In this document: one piece after another, positions 8,928 through 18,300 of the stretch
Layout of the letters: the number at the start of each line of letters is the position of its first letter
Position numbering within the stretch: position 1 is the first letter of the stretch
NCBI GenBank assembly: GCA_963805705.1
Contig: CAWDVH010000005.1
Span: 496,001-560,000 of the forward strand
Reading direction: 5' to 3'
DNA from: CAWDVH01 sp963805705
Lineage (GTDB): Bacteria; Actinomycetota; Actinomycetes; Streptosporangiales; Streptosporangiaceae
DNA length: 64,000 nucleotides
Made by a program: the position numbers and the translations under genes
The notes under the pieces: model-generated
Told to the model about the DNA's origin: nothing
What the model saw: the letters and a program-made list of their open reading frames with translations, nothing else
The model's database searches: none

Positions 8928-11695
8928 CTAGGCCTGCGGGTCGGCCGGCCCGAGGCTGGCCAGGGCCGGCCCCAGCTCTCGGCGTGAGCCGACTCCGAGC
9001 TTGGTGTACACCTTGCTGAGATGCCATTCGACGGTCCGGATGCTGAGGAATAGCTGGGCCCCGATCTCCGTGTTGGTGCGGCCGTCGACGGCGAGCCGGG
9101 CGATGTGCGCTTCCTGGGCGGTGAGCTCGCTGGCCGTCTGGACCGTCCGCTTGCGTACCGTGCCGCCGCTGGCCAGCAGCTCCCGCCGGGCCCGCTCGGC
9201 GAACGCCTCCATGCCCATCGCGGTCAACAGGTCATGGGCGGTCCGCAGCTCGGCGCGGGCGTCCCGGCGCCGGCTCTCGCGGCGCAGCCATTCGCCGTAC
9301 AGCAGGTGGGCGCGGGCCAGCTCCGGACGCATCTGGGTGCGGCCAAGCCGCTCGATCGCCTCGCGATAGCAGCGCTCGGCCGTCTCACCCTCACTCACCA
9401 GCGCCCGCGACCGCGCCTCGATCCCCAGCCCGAAGTCAGTCTCACCGGCCTGGGTCGTTTCCGTCAGCCGCGCCAGCGCGTCGCTGGCGATGTGCGTGTT
9501 TCCCATCCGCGTGGCGGCCTCGATCAGCTCGGGCAGCGCCCAGATGGCCATGTAGAGCGCCGGTCTGTCCTGGCTGGCTTGCTGGGCCGCTGCCAGCGCG
9601 TCGGCGTAGCGGCCCAGGCCGTTGGCGAGGATCGCGGCCGCCCAGTGTGCGTAGGTCACCGCGATGCCCTGGCCGTCGGCGGTGGCCTCGGCGATGGTGG
9701 CCTCGATCAGCGGGGCGGCCTCGGCTTGGTCGCCCCGAAGAGAAGCGAGCAGCATGGCGGCGAAGGGCGCGCTGCGGGTCCCGGTCGCCGCACAGACCGC
9801 ATCGGTCTCCGCGATCAGGGTGGCGGCCACCGCGAAGTCGCCGCGCCACGCGGCGTCCGTGCCCAGTGCGCCCAGGTCGATCGGGAGCTGGTCGAGCGCG
9901 CCGACGTCACGGGCGAGCTGGACTTGCCGCAGCAGCATCGCGCGCCAGCCGGCATCGTCCCACACGGCACTGGCGGCCGCTTGCGCCAGCCAGCCCCACC
10001 GGAGCTCCTCTTCGGCGGAGATGCTTTCGCTGGTAAAGACGCGGGTGATTTGCCGCAAGGCCGATGCCGCGGCGATAGGTCCGTCTGTGACCAGCAACGT
10101 GAGTGCGTCGAGCACCAGGGCGGCCGGCTGCGGCGAGTGGACCGCGCACAGGTCACGGGCGGTGCGGGAGACCTCTGTCAGATCGCCGGCGTCCGCGAAA
10201 CGCCCGGCGAACAGCGCGGCCATCCATGCGCTCAGATAGGTCTCGCGCGCCAGCCCGATGTCCAGCGACTCGAGCCGCCTGGCGGCCTTGAGCAACAGCG
10301 GCGAAGCGTCACTGCCCGGGCCCGAGGCGAACGCGATCTGGCCGCGTAGCAGGTCCATCCGGGCGCTGGCGAGTTCGTCCAGGGGCCGGCCTGGGCCATG
10401 GCCAGCAGGAAGAGCGCGGCGTCGTGGGCGCCGGCCTGGTGCTTGGCTTGCGCGGCGGTCAGCGCCCGCTGCGCCCGGCGGGCCGGGTCGAGGGTCAGCC
10501 CGGCGGAGCGCTCCAGGAACGCGGCCGCCGCGGCCAGGCCACCGCGGCGCTGGGCCCGGCCCGCGGACTGCTCCAGCTCGGCGGCCACGTCCTCATCGGG
10601 GCCCGGCGCGGCCTGGGCCCGGTGCCAGGCCCGCCGGTCCGGATCAGCCACCGGGTCGGTGGCCGCGGCCAGCGCGCCGTGCAGCTCCCGCCGGGCCTCG
10701 GCCGAGGCTGATCGGTAGGCCGCCGAGCGCACCAGCGGATGCCGGAACCGCACCCGCGCGCCGAACTCGGCCAGCCCCGCCGCCGCCGCCGGCGCCGCCG
10801 CCCCCGCGCCGATCGCCAGCCGCCCCGCGGCCCGCCACACCAGCACCGGATCACCAGACGGATCAGCCGCCGCCAGCTGCACCAGCCGACGCGCCGCCGC
10901 CGGCAGCGCCGCCAGCTGCCGCGCGAAGCTCTCCTCGATCCGCCCGTCCAGCGGCACCGCGGCGCCGAGCCCGAACCCGCCCGCCAGCTGCGCCGGCGTG
11001 GGCCCGGCCGGCAACTCCAGCAGTGCCAGCGGATTGCCGTGCGTGTCAGCGATGATCCGGTCCCGGACCCGCGCGTCCAGCGGCCCGGTCAGCACCGACG
11101 CCAGCAGCTCCCGCGCATTCCCCTCAGCCAGCCCCCCCACCACCAGCTCCGCCAGCCCGGCCAGATCCCGCCCCGCAACCCGCGCCGCGAACACCAGCCC
11201 CACCGGATCAGCCGCCAGCCGCCGCGCCGCGAACCCCAGCGCCTGCGCCGAGGCATCATCCAGCCACTGCTGATCATCCACCAGGCACACCAGCGGACGC
11301 TCCTCCGCCGCCGCCGACAGCAACCCCAGCACCGCCAGCCCCACCAGGAACCGGTCCGGCACTCGCCCCGCGCTCACCCCGACCGCAGTCCGCAGCGCCT
11401 CCCGCTGCGGACCCGGAAGACCTCCCGCGTACCCCAGCAACGGCGCGCACAGCTGCTGCAGCCCCGCGAACGCCAGCTCCATCTCCGACTGCACCCCCGC
11501 CGCCCGCACCACCACGCACCCCGACGCCCGCCCCGCCAGGTACTCCAGCAGCGCGCTCTTACCCACGCCCGCCTCACCCCGCACCACCAGCGCCGCGCCC
11601 GCACCCCCCCGCACCCCCGCCACAAACCGGTCCAGCACCCCACGCTCCCTGACCCGCCCCGTCAGCCCCGCAGGCCCCCCGGCACGAACCTCCAC
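8928..11695 (-). pseudogene. LAL-type LuxR regulator, interrupted by a frameshift
   Basis: Two overlapping leftward frames together make one LAL regulator of about 920 residues. The upstream frame carries Walker A GEAGVGKSA and VDDQQWLDD. It runs correctly to LLAMAQAGP and then becomes nonsense. The downstream frame resumes with LDELASARMDLLRGQ and ends in the LuxR HTH (LTAQEAHIARLA ... TVEWHLSKVYTKL). Comparison with the intact paralogue at 5878-8658 places the break at 10382-10385, where a run of four G on the plus strand would need five. The GTG at 11695 follows a GGGAGG site and fits as start. Either a recent mutation or a sequencing error. Confidence 0.82.
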
Positions 11696-12092
11696 ACGGC
11701 CTCCCAGCCAGACACCACCAGCGCCCGGGCGCCAGCCTACGCCGGGGGACCGAACCCGGAAACTACGCGCTCGCCCCGTGCCTGGCCTGCGCTGCACCCA
11801 GCGCCCGCGGCGCCCGGCACGGACACGGGAAACGCGCCACTACCCCCGGCACCGGCGGCTGACGGCGTGACCGCGCCTTCGAGCGAGTACCGGCCCCGGC
11901 CCGGACCGCAGACCAGGGCACCGGCCAGGCCCTCAGCCGGACCGGTCCGGGTCCGGCGCCGGGCCAGCAACACCGGCGTGACCGCTACCTGAATTTTCTA
12001 GACCATGTGCCGGACGTCAGCTGCCGGACCTGCGTCGCTGACCAGTCGTCGGATCACAGCAAAGGGCAGAATGTCAGGCTCCGGAGCTGGTT
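11696..12092. other. Intergenic stretch, nothing recognised
   Basis: About 400 bp upstream of the leftward LAL gene and beyond the end of the HIT gene. No reading frame here has convincing codon use and no hairpin or repeat stands out. It presumably holds the LAL promoter. Confidence 0.4.
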
Positions 12093-12521
12093 TCATGATC
12101 CGGCCATGTGCCTCCCGGTGCCGGGACGCCACGGATCAGGTCGCCGATTGGCGGGGTCTTTGATTCCCGATCGGACGCCGTGGTCGGCCATCGGCTCGTC
12201 ATCGAAGCGCGGGATGATATGCAGGTGGGGATGGAGCCCGCCTTGATCGTTCCAGCCGAGCGTGTAGCCGTCGGGAGCGAGCCGCTTGTGCAGCTCGGCT
12301 TGTACGGGAAGCAGAAGTTCCCGTGTCGCCGCCCACTCCTCGGCGGTCAGGTCGAACGGAGAAGCCCGGTGAACTTTCGGGACGATGGCGCCGCAGCCTG
12401 GAATTACGTCCGGCGGATCACGAGGGTCTCTGGTCGAGGAGTAGATGCAGAAGTCGTTCTCGAAGTACAGGTCCGCCTCGCGCAACCGGTCGTGATCGCA
12501 AAAGACACAGCCTTCGGTCAT
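12093..12521 (-). CDS. HIT-family hydrolase
   Basis: A 142-residue histidine-triad protein. It starts with the zinc-type CVFCD pattern (residues 5-9) and carries the active-site triad as HPHLHII near residues 97-103, the middle His being the usual nucleophile. HIT proteins hydrolyse or transfer nucleoside phosphates (for example AMP-lysine, Ap4A). The tail after the triad is about 35 residues, longer than in minimal HIT proteins. It is divergent from the esterase gene. Confidence 0.82.
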   Translation of the reverse strand: MTEGCVFCDHDRLREADLYFENDFCIYSSTRDPRDPPDVIPGCGAIVPKVHRASPFDLTAEEWAATRELLLPVQAELHKRLAPDGYTLGWNDQGGLHPHLHIIPRFDDEPMADHGVRSGIKDPANRRPDPWRPGTGRHMAGS

Positions 12522-12652
12522 AGGACCGTTCTACTCGCCGACCGCAGCGGGCGGCGGGTTCAACTGGAGCTAGGCAGTGCATTGTCCTTGACCGATATAG
12601 CTGAGGCCCACGAGCGATCGGGGTGCCGGCTCTCGAAGATCGGAGTTCGACA

Positions 12653-13366
12653 TTGGATGACCAAACAACCGCCGACGCGGGCGGTCCCGAAGCACCGCCG
12701 GAACCGGCGCGTGCTGACCCGATAGCGGGAGAGCTCGTCACCGAGACGTTCGAGTACGACGGTGGGCGGCAGGTGACGGTGTATGTCCCGCCGGATCCGC
12801 CCGAGGCAGTCGTGTTCGCCGGTGACGGTCAGGGGATCTCGCAGTGGGGCGGGTTCCTTGAGGCGGCCGACGTGCCCTCCACGATGATCGTCGGTGTACA
12901 CGGGCTGGCCGAGGAGATGTCGCGGCTCCAGGAGTACTCACCGGTCTTTGACGCGGAACGGTTCGCGGCACATGAGAGGTTTTTCGTCGGGGACGTCGGC
13001 CGATGGGCGCGGTCGCGGTTCGGAGTCGCGCTGCCCGCCGAACGCACCGCGGTGTTCGGTGCCTCGGCGGGTGGAGAGCTCGCGCTCGCCCTCGGGCTTC
13101 GGCATCCGGACGTCTACGGTGCGGTCTTCTCCGGCTCGCCGGGTGCGGGTTACAAGCCAACTGGCGTGATGCCGAGTCGGATTCCGCGCGTGTACCTCGT
13201 AGCCGGCACGCTGGAGCCGTTTTTCCACGACAACGCGACCCGGTGGGCGGTGGCGCTGCGCGATGCAGGTGCCGATGTCGTGATGAGCGAGCGGGTCGCG
13301 TCGCACGGCGAGGCGCTGTGGCGAGGAGAGTTCCCGCTGATGGTGGCGTGGGCGTTTGGACGATAA
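12653..13366 (+). CDS. Alpha/beta-hydrolase esterase
   Basis: A protein of about 237 residues similar to Fes/esterase-D type hydrolases. The nucleophile elbow is GASAGG, followed by LALGLRHPDVYGAVFSGSPG, and a late SHGEALWR supplies the probable catalytic His. No signal peptide is present. The frame is open from a GTG at 12623; the TTG at 12653 follows a CGGAG site by 7 bases and is preferred, though the start is uncertain because the first 30 residues are low-complexity. Substrate unknown; the enterochelin-esterase fold is the nearest recognisable relative. Confidence 0.72.
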   Translation: MDDQTTADAGGPEAPPEPARADPIAGELVTETFEYDGGRQVTVYVPPDPPEAVVFAGDGQGISQWGGFLEAADVPSTMIVGVHGLAEEMSRLQEYSPVFDAERFAAHERFFVGDVGRWARSRFGVALPAERTAVFGASAGGELALALGLRHPDVYGAVFSGSPGAGYKPTGVMPSRIPRVYLVAGTLEPFFHDNATRWAVALRDAGADVVMSERVASHGEALWRGEFPLMVAWAFGR

Positions 13367-13447
13367 AGCACCGCGTGTTCGGCCGGCCGTCGCGCGCCCC
13401 CTCCGGTCAGGCGAAGGGCACCTGCGTCGAAGGTTCGGTCAGCGGCA

Positions 13448-13575
13448 TGACACGACCTTCAGTCCACCGCCTCCGCCACACCGTCGGGTCGTTACTCCTG
13501 AACCTGAAGGTGCCGGCTCGCGACGCTCAGACGATCCTCGGCCACACCCGGACCAGTACGACCCTTGAGAACTAG
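13448..13575 (+). pseudogene. Tyrosine integrase C-terminal remnant (left)
   Basis: About 42 codons encode the C-terminal catalytic segment of a tyrosine recombinase: HRLRHTVGSLLLNLKVPARDA followed by ILGHTRTSTTLE. This gives the His-x-x-Arg and the later Gly-His of box II. The final Tyr is missing (EN then stop). The DNA closely resembles the remnant at 23570-23880 next to the other att copy. It lies just outside the left tRNA repeat, so it belongs to another, earlier or neighbouring element. Confidence 0.75.
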
Positions 13576-13642
13576 GCCCGTTGCTACAGGTAGTAGCTAC
13601 AATCGGGGGCAGTTCTTGATCTTGGAATCCGGTGTTTCGCTG

Positions 13643-13678
13643 GCGCCTGGCAGGACTCGAACCTGCGACCGGCTGCTT
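13643..13678. repeat. att repeat, left copy (tRNA-Arg 3' half)
   Basis: Thirty-six bases identical to 23891-23926, covering the T arm, variable loop and the 3' side of the anticodon stem of tRNA-Arg(TCT) on the minus strand. Identity stops at the anticodon loop on one side and inside the acceptor stem end on the other. It cannot form a tRNA alone. Confidence 0.85.
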
Positions 13679-13808
13679 CGAAGACACCGCCAGGCTGTCT
13701 CGGAACGTCGCTCATCTGGAGCATGCATGCCCGGCTGTCCAGGCCCGTGCACCGGTCGCCGGGGCTCGTTGGTGTCGAGTGGTGGTGTCAGGCCGCCTGG
13801 CTTCCTGG

Positions 13809-14657
13809 TCAGGCCAGGCGGGCGGCGACCCGGCTCAGCGCCGCGGCCAGGCAGCCCGGTGCCTCGTGCCAGACCTGGTGCCCGGCGCGTGGCACGATGG
13901 TCAGCCGGGCGTCCGGGAACACCGCGGCCGTGGATTCGGCCGCCTGCCGCGGGAGCGGGCTGCACTCTCCTGCGAGAACCTCCACCGGCCCGGTGAATCC
14001 GCTCAGCAGGCCCGGCAGGTCACCGCGCCCGGCGGCCTCAGTGACCGACGCGGATGTCTGCTCAAAGCCCTCCGGGTTCACCCGCGTCGTGTCCGGGACC
14101 GGTGGCGCATCAGCCGGAACCGCGAAAAGTCCGGGCCAGTCCAGCCGGAAGTACTCCAGCGCCACCGCGGCCTCCTGCTCCTTACTGGTGGCGCTGAGCT
14201 CGTCCAGTTCCGCGATCCTGGCCAGGGCCTCGGGCGTCGCCCTGGCCTCCAGCTCGGCCCCGAAACCGGCCATGCCGCCGTCGCCCACCGCGCCAAGAGT
14301 GTCGGCGAGCACCAGCGCGCTTACCCGCCTGGGCGCCCGGGCGGCCAGCTGCATGGCCAGGTACCCGCCCCAGCTGTGGCCGAGCACCGTGGCGGCGGCC
14401 ACGCCGTAATGGTCGAGCACGGCCAGCGCGTCCGCCACATGCTGCTCGATGGTGAACGGCCCTTTAGTGACCGACGGGACAACGCCACGCTGGGTGTAGC
14501 GGAGGGCATCCCAGCCCCCCAGCTCGGCGGCGAACAATTCACTGTAATCGTTCACGGCCGGTCCACCGTGCAAAACGAGCAGCGCCCGGCCGGACCCGGA
14601 TCGCACCCCGATCAGCTGGCCGCCGGGCACGCTGACGGCCAGGGCTCTCTCGCTCAT
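13809..14657 (-). CDS. Alpha/beta-hydrolase (proline iminopeptidase-like)
   Basis: A 282-residue hydrolase. The oxyanion-hole LHGGPAV is near residues 29-35, the nucleophile elbow GHSWGG at about 93-98, and a late GHQVWHEAPG carries the catalytic His. The acid residue is less obvious: the VEVLAGE region has Glu where Asp is usual. HGGP and GHSWGG are typical of proline iminopeptidases and related S33 enzymes. It is the first gene inside the island and probably cargo. Confidence 0.8.
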   Translation of the reverse strand: MSERALAVSVPGGQLIGVRSGSGRALLVLHGGPAVNDYSELFAAELGGWDALRYTQRGVVPSVTKGPFTIEQHVADALAVLDHYGVAAATVLGHSWGGYLAMQLAARAPRRVSALVLADTLGAVGDGGMAGFGAELEARATPEALARIAELDELSATSKEQEAAVALEYFRLDWPGLFAVPADAPPVPDTTRVNPEGFEQTSASVTEAAGRGDLPGLLSGFTGPVEVLAGECSPLPRQAAESTAAVFPDARLTIVPRAGHQVWHEAPGCLAAALSRVAARLA

Positions 14658-14716
14658 GATCCTCTCCGTTCATGAGCCGAAGGTAGGGCACGAGGCGAGC
14701 GGCCCGCACCACATAT

Positions 14717-14902
14717 TTGCGCCAGGCCGTCCACCCCGGCAGCTTTACCAGCGTCAAGGACCCCCACGCCAAGATCCGCGCCTTCATCACCGGCTGGAAC
14801 GACCGCGCTCACCCGTTCACCTGGACCAGGACACCCGAGCAGATCCTCAGCAAAGCCAACCGTAGAAGATCTCAGACGCAGGGCACTAGCTGCCTCCGTT
14901 GA
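14717..14902 (+). pseudogene. IS630-family transposase C-terminal fragment
   Basis: The stretch GSFTSVKDPHAKIRAFITGWN followed by PFTWTRTPEQILSKANR matches the C-terminal end of IS630-type DDE transposases, in which WN..PFVWT.T...I..K is characteristic. Only about 50 codons remain and the catalytic part is absent. The last codons to the stop are probably unrelated sequence. Confidence 0.7.
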
Positions 14903-15143
14903 CAGGACTTTGCTGTGCCTGACCTGCACGAGGTCGTCCGCTGCCGTGCGCTGTTGTCCGCCGTTATCGGCGGCGGTCGTTACTCACATGGTTACTCGGT
15001 CTAGCGATCGGGGTCATCGCGGTGGCCGAGCAGCCATCGCCCTGGGCGGCGGAGTGGCGCCCACCAGGTCTCCTCGCAGCGGGGGGTGCAGTGGACGTGC
15101 GCGATCGTGCAGCGTTAGGTGCGCTCAGTCGATTCGCTGCTGC

Positions 15144-15480
15144 TCAGACCGCTCGAACTTCGGCGAGCGGCTTGACTGCGAACTGGTCGGTCCCGCTGGG
15201 GTCCCAGCAGACGGCGGCTGCCCATGCGGCCTGCGCTTGCGCGGCGATGTCGTACGCGTCGTCGTCGAGACCGGCGGCGTTGTGCGGCAGTGCCAGGTCG
15301 AGGTCGGGGACGTCGACGTGCGACTCGTCCCAGTCGATCATCGCGACGCGATCCGCGGTCATGCGGATGTTGCCCGGGTTGGGATCGCCGTGGACGGCGC
15401 ACGTCGTGCGACCGGTGAGTCGCGCCCACCCTGCTCGGCATCGAACGACACCCTCAGGCGGCATCGCGCCGAGGTCGACC
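15144..15480 (-). pseudogene. APH-family phosphotransferase, 5'-truncated
   Basis: The leftward frame encodes the C-terminal half of an aminoglycoside-phosphotransferase fold protein: CAVHGDPNPGNIRM (catalytic loop), then VAMIDWDESHVD (metal-binding Asp) and PDLDLALP. The N-terminal lobe is missing. Upstream of about 15480 the same frame is antisense to a transposase fragment, so the gene was cut by a rearrangement. It can no longer make a complete kinase. Confidence 0.72.
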
Positions 15481-15529
15481 TTCGTGGCCGGCGGGGTCCT
15501 GGCCCGCACTGTCGCCTGCCTGGTCCCGC

Positions 15530-15807
15530 CCGGGGCCCGGCCCCGGCTGCGCGGCGCCCGCACCGGCACCGCACAGCCGCCTCGCCTGCCCGAACCGCTG
15601 GTCGTCACCCGGCGGGTGCCGGTCCGCGGGCCGGTCATGGTCGGCGGGCAGAAGATCCAGGTCGGCCTGGCTCACGCCCGCAAGATTGTCCAGGTCAGCG
15701 TCGGACCGGACACCTACCAGATCACCGTCGAGACCGGCACCAGCGTTACCGCGTCCCGGACTGCCAGCCGGGACATCAGACGGCACAAGGCGTCAAACTA
15801 CGGCTGA
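15530..15807 (+). pseudogene. IS481-type transposase C-terminal fragment
   Basis: The frame ending at 15807 carries VMVGGQKIQVGLAHARKIV and then RTASRDIRRHKA. This is the small beta-rich C-terminal domain seen after the rve core in IS481/IS30-like transposases. The DDE core is not present. It abuts the truncated phosphotransferase tail-to-tail, marking a rearrangement junction near 15480-15530. Confidence 0.62.
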
Positions 15808-15900
15808 CGACCGCAGTTCAGCAGCGCCAGGCAGTAGGGCCAGGCTGTGTTGCCTCACCTTGTCGATAATTCTTTGATTGCGTGAGTAGACGGAGTTACG

Positions 15901-16482
15901 ATGATTGCTCAGGAAATCAAGGAGCTGATCGTGGAGCAGGAAGAAAAGGAACGCCTCGAGCGCGAGGCCGAAGCAGAGCTGAACAGGCGGTGCGGCGACG
16001 GGGCAGTGCAGAAAGTCGAGGTGCTGCAGTACGGCGACGAGCCCGTGATCGAGCCCGGCCAGGCGATGGTCCGGGTGATCCTCACCCCTACTGGCGAGGA
16101 TCAGGAGGAGGCGCTTCACGCGTTTGAGCGGGCGCACAGCGGGGCTGTCGAGGACCTGCGCACGACGCTCGCCCGGGCGATGCCCTCCATCGGGCGCGTC
16201 CAGTTCACTCTCCCCCCACAGCCCGGCGAGCGCGGACATCCCGTCATCTCGATGTCTGTCGGCCCGCAGGACCGCACGGCCGCGGGCCGCAGCCTCACCG
16301 CGGTGATGGCACGGCTCGACCCCAGGGACGTTGAGGTTCTCGACGCCCTGATCACCGCCGGCATCGTCTCCAACCGCGCCGACGGCGTCCGCTGGGCGCT
16401 GACCCGCATCCGCGAGCGCCCCGCCTACACCCAGCTCCGAGAGCACATCGGCAAGATTGACGAGCTGAAGGCCCAACTCTGA
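15901..16482 (+). CDS. Hypothetical protein with ribbon-helix-helix-like C-terminus
   Basis: A 193-residue protein of unknown function. Residues 1-30 are a charged helix rich in Glu and Lys. The middle is mixed alpha/beta. The last 60 residues (LDPRDVEVLDALITAGIVSNRADGV ... RIRERPAYTQLREHI) resemble the short ribbon-helix-helix regulators common in actinobacteria, in which one strand is followed by two helices. A CGGAG site stands 7 bases before the ATG. It lies in the island and could be an element-encoded regulator; the DNA-binding call is inference. Confidence 0.65.
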   Translation: MIAQEIKELIVEQEEKERLEREAEAELNRRCGDGAVQKVEVLQYGDEPVIEPGQAMVRVILTPTGEDQEEALHAFERAHSGAVEDLRTTLARAMPSIGRVQFTLPPQPGERGHPVISMSVGPQDRTAAGRSLTAVMARLDPRDVEVLDALITAGIVSNRADGVRWALTRIRERPAYTQLREHIGKIDELKAQL

Positions 16483-16932
16483 GAAAATCCCGCCCGATCT
16501 GCCCGGGGCTCAACCGAGCCCGGCTAACAAACCTAGGGACTGTCGCACATCAAGCGAAGCCAAAGTGTCGCCCATCAAGTGAGCCTAGGTACAGAAGCTA
16601 GGCAGGAAGCACAGGTCAAGTGCACTGTCGGTTGCCCGTGAGTGTCCCTTAATCACCGTAAGCGACCCTGCTGACGGGCACGCGACGGGCACAGCCGGGC
16701 TCCCGACGGTACATGACCGTGGCCTTTGTACTTTCAGCTGTCCGTATCTGGAGGAGGGCGGGTCCTCGCCGCCGGATTGAGGCAGCCGCTCAGCTCTCGT
16801 CCAGGGAGTCGGGATCACGGCCATCGAGATCACGGAGAGGATAGCTTTCTGTAATCGTTCGTCCCGTCTGGCGCGGGTTGCCTTATCCGGGTTTTAATAA
16901 AGTGGATTCCGTGTCATCGGAGGGGGACGCCA
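16483..16932. other. 450-bp intergenic region in the island
   Basis: No convincing gene on either strand. It contains the short direct repeat pair at 16541-16585 and becomes AT-richer before the pentapeptide gene, where TTTAATAAA near 16893-16901 could serve as a -10 region and GGAGGGGG gives a strong ribosome site. Confidence 0.4.
16541..16585. repeat. Imperfect 20-bp direct repeat pair
   Basis: TGTCGCACATCAAGCGAAGC (16541-16560) and TGTCGCCCATCAAGTGAGCC (16566-16585) agree at 16 of 20 positions. The form recalls the outer ends of insertion sequences, but no transposase lies next to them. Could also be binding sites. Confidence 0.45.
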
Positions 16933-17892
16933 ATGACTGGCAGCGCCGTGAACCCACAAGACTGGGACGAGGAAAATAAGGAGTTGCGCCGGACGGAGGT
17001 CAACACTGGCCTAGGAACCCTCCGTGCCCAGAAGATCACTGCGCGAGTGCAAGCAGCGGCTCTAGCGCTGGCCCTAGTGGCTTCCCTGGCTGCAGCCTAT
17101 GCTGCGTACCAGGCAGGCCAGGCTGTTAAGTCTTCCGAACAGAGTAATGCGCAGCAAGCGGCAGAGAGTCAGTTAACTACCGCAATCAGTTCAATTGGAG
17201 GAGCAACGTCGGCCGAGCGTGTAGCTGGCTTGACGCTCCTGCGTAGATACGTGGCAACGCAGGTAAATGCTGCTGCGGAAACTTCGGATGTGCTAACTCG
17301 ACAGAATGCGTACGATGCGTATGCGACTTCTCTGGATGTGCTGGCTGCCTTTATACGTTCCAGCCCTCCCACCAGTAGCCTTACTGTGACGACAAGCTCA
17401 CCTTCGTTCGGTTTGGGTCACGGAACTCCCACGCAGCCGATTGACACCGTATATGCTGTAGATGAACTTAGGATGCTGCTGGGAATGTCTGCTGAGGTTA
17501 AGGCCATAGCGCCTGGAAAGCCGGTACTGATTGATCTTTCCAGCGATGAATTGTATGGCCTTTCCTTGAAAGATGTCGACTTCGGCTGGCTGACGTATGC
17601 ATATATGCTGAAGGTTGACCTTAGAAGTAGCAACCTGGCCGATTCTACTTGGAGCCATAGTTCATTTCTTTCTCACGCCTATCTTCAGTGTGCCAACCTT
17701 AGCCGAGCCGATTTCCGTGGGGCGAATCTTTCGGATGCTGATTTGCGAGGTGCTAATATAGAAGGAGCCAATTTTGAAGGCGCCGTGCTGAGGGGTATCA
17801 AGACAGACGGCGCATTTGGCCAAGCAAAAGGTTTGCAAGCTACGGATCCAGCGACTTCATGGAATCCGTCTAGCTGTGCTAGCACTAAGTGA
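16933..17892 (+). CDS. Membrane-anchored pentapeptide-repeat protein
   Basis: A 319-residue protein. A single hydrophobic helix (about residues 40-65, ALALALVASLAAAYAAYQAG) follows a short charged N-terminus. A Gln/Ser-rich helical stretch and a linker come next. From about residue 215 there is a run of pentapeptide repeats of the A(N/D)L.. type (SSNLADSTWS, then CANLSRADFRGANLSDADLRG and ANFEGAVL), which should form a right-handed beta-helix. Function is not predictable from the repeats. The gene is clearly lower in GC than its surroundings, with many A/T-ending codons, suggesting recent acquisition. SD GGAGGGGG precedes the ATG. Confidence 0.82.
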   Translation: MTGSAVNPQDWDEENKELRRTEVNTGLGTLRAQKITARVQAAALALALVASLAAAYAAYQAGQAVKSSEQSNAQQAAESQLTTAISSIGGATSAERVAGLTLLRRYVATQVNAAAETSDVLTRQNAYDAYATSLDVLAAFIRSSPPTSSLTVTTSSPSFGLGHGTPTQPIDTVYAVDELRMLLGMSAEVKAIAPGKPVLIDLSSDELYGLSLKDVDFGWLTYAYMLKVDLRSSNLADSTWSHSSFLSHAYLQCANLSRADFRGANLSDADLRGANIEGANFEGAVLRGIKTDGAFGQAKGLQATDPATSWNPSSCASTK

Positions 17893-17979
17893 CCAGAAGC
17901 TTAGGCGACACCGCGTCGTTTGAGCTGATGGCATCGTTCGCAGCAGTCCGTCTGTAATCGGACACGAAGCGGGCACGGT

Positions 17980-18300
17980 CAATATGGTCGCCTGGCGGCG
18001 CTGCGCGGCCGCGACATCGACACCGATGCGGGCACCGTGCGAGTGGCCCGCCAGCTCACTGAGGTCAACGGCCAGTCTCTGACGTTCGGCCCGCCCAAGA
18101 CCGATGCCGGCAGGCGCACAGTCATCGTTCCGCCGATGATCCTGGCCGATGTTCGCGATTATCTGGTCGGTCATGTAGCGGCCGAGCCGGATGCCCTCGT
18201 GTTCGCCAGCCCGGCCGGGACGCCGCTGCGGCACTGCAACTTCCGAAGCCGGGTATGGCTGCCCGCCGTTGGACGTGCTCTGCCGGGAGCGGAGCTGGGT
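17980..18300 (+). pseudogene. Tyrosine integrase, central fragment
   Basis: The frame reads YGRLAALRGRDIDTDAGTVRV, then LTFGPPKTDAGRRTVIVPP and DALVFASPAGTPLRHCNFR. This is the typical box I region of actinobacterial phage-type integrases, with the first catalytic Arg region altered (W.EL..L changed to YGRLAAL). Neither an N-terminal SAM-like domain nor box II follows. It may be the missing middle of the remnant at 23570-23880, separated by later insertions. Confidence 0.7.

Noticed and set aside
10739..11992. A 417-codon rightward frame
   Set aside because: Composed almost wholly of Arg, Pro, Gln and His, antisense to the LAL ATPase domain; no domain recognised.
13643..13690. Possible second tRNA-Arg gene
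   Set aside because: Only the 3' half is present; no D arm or 5' acceptor strand follows.
13565..13996. Rightward frame containing APGRTRTCDRLLRR
   Set aside because: This peptide is the translation of the antisense of a tRNA 3' half, a common artefact; the same appears at 23816.
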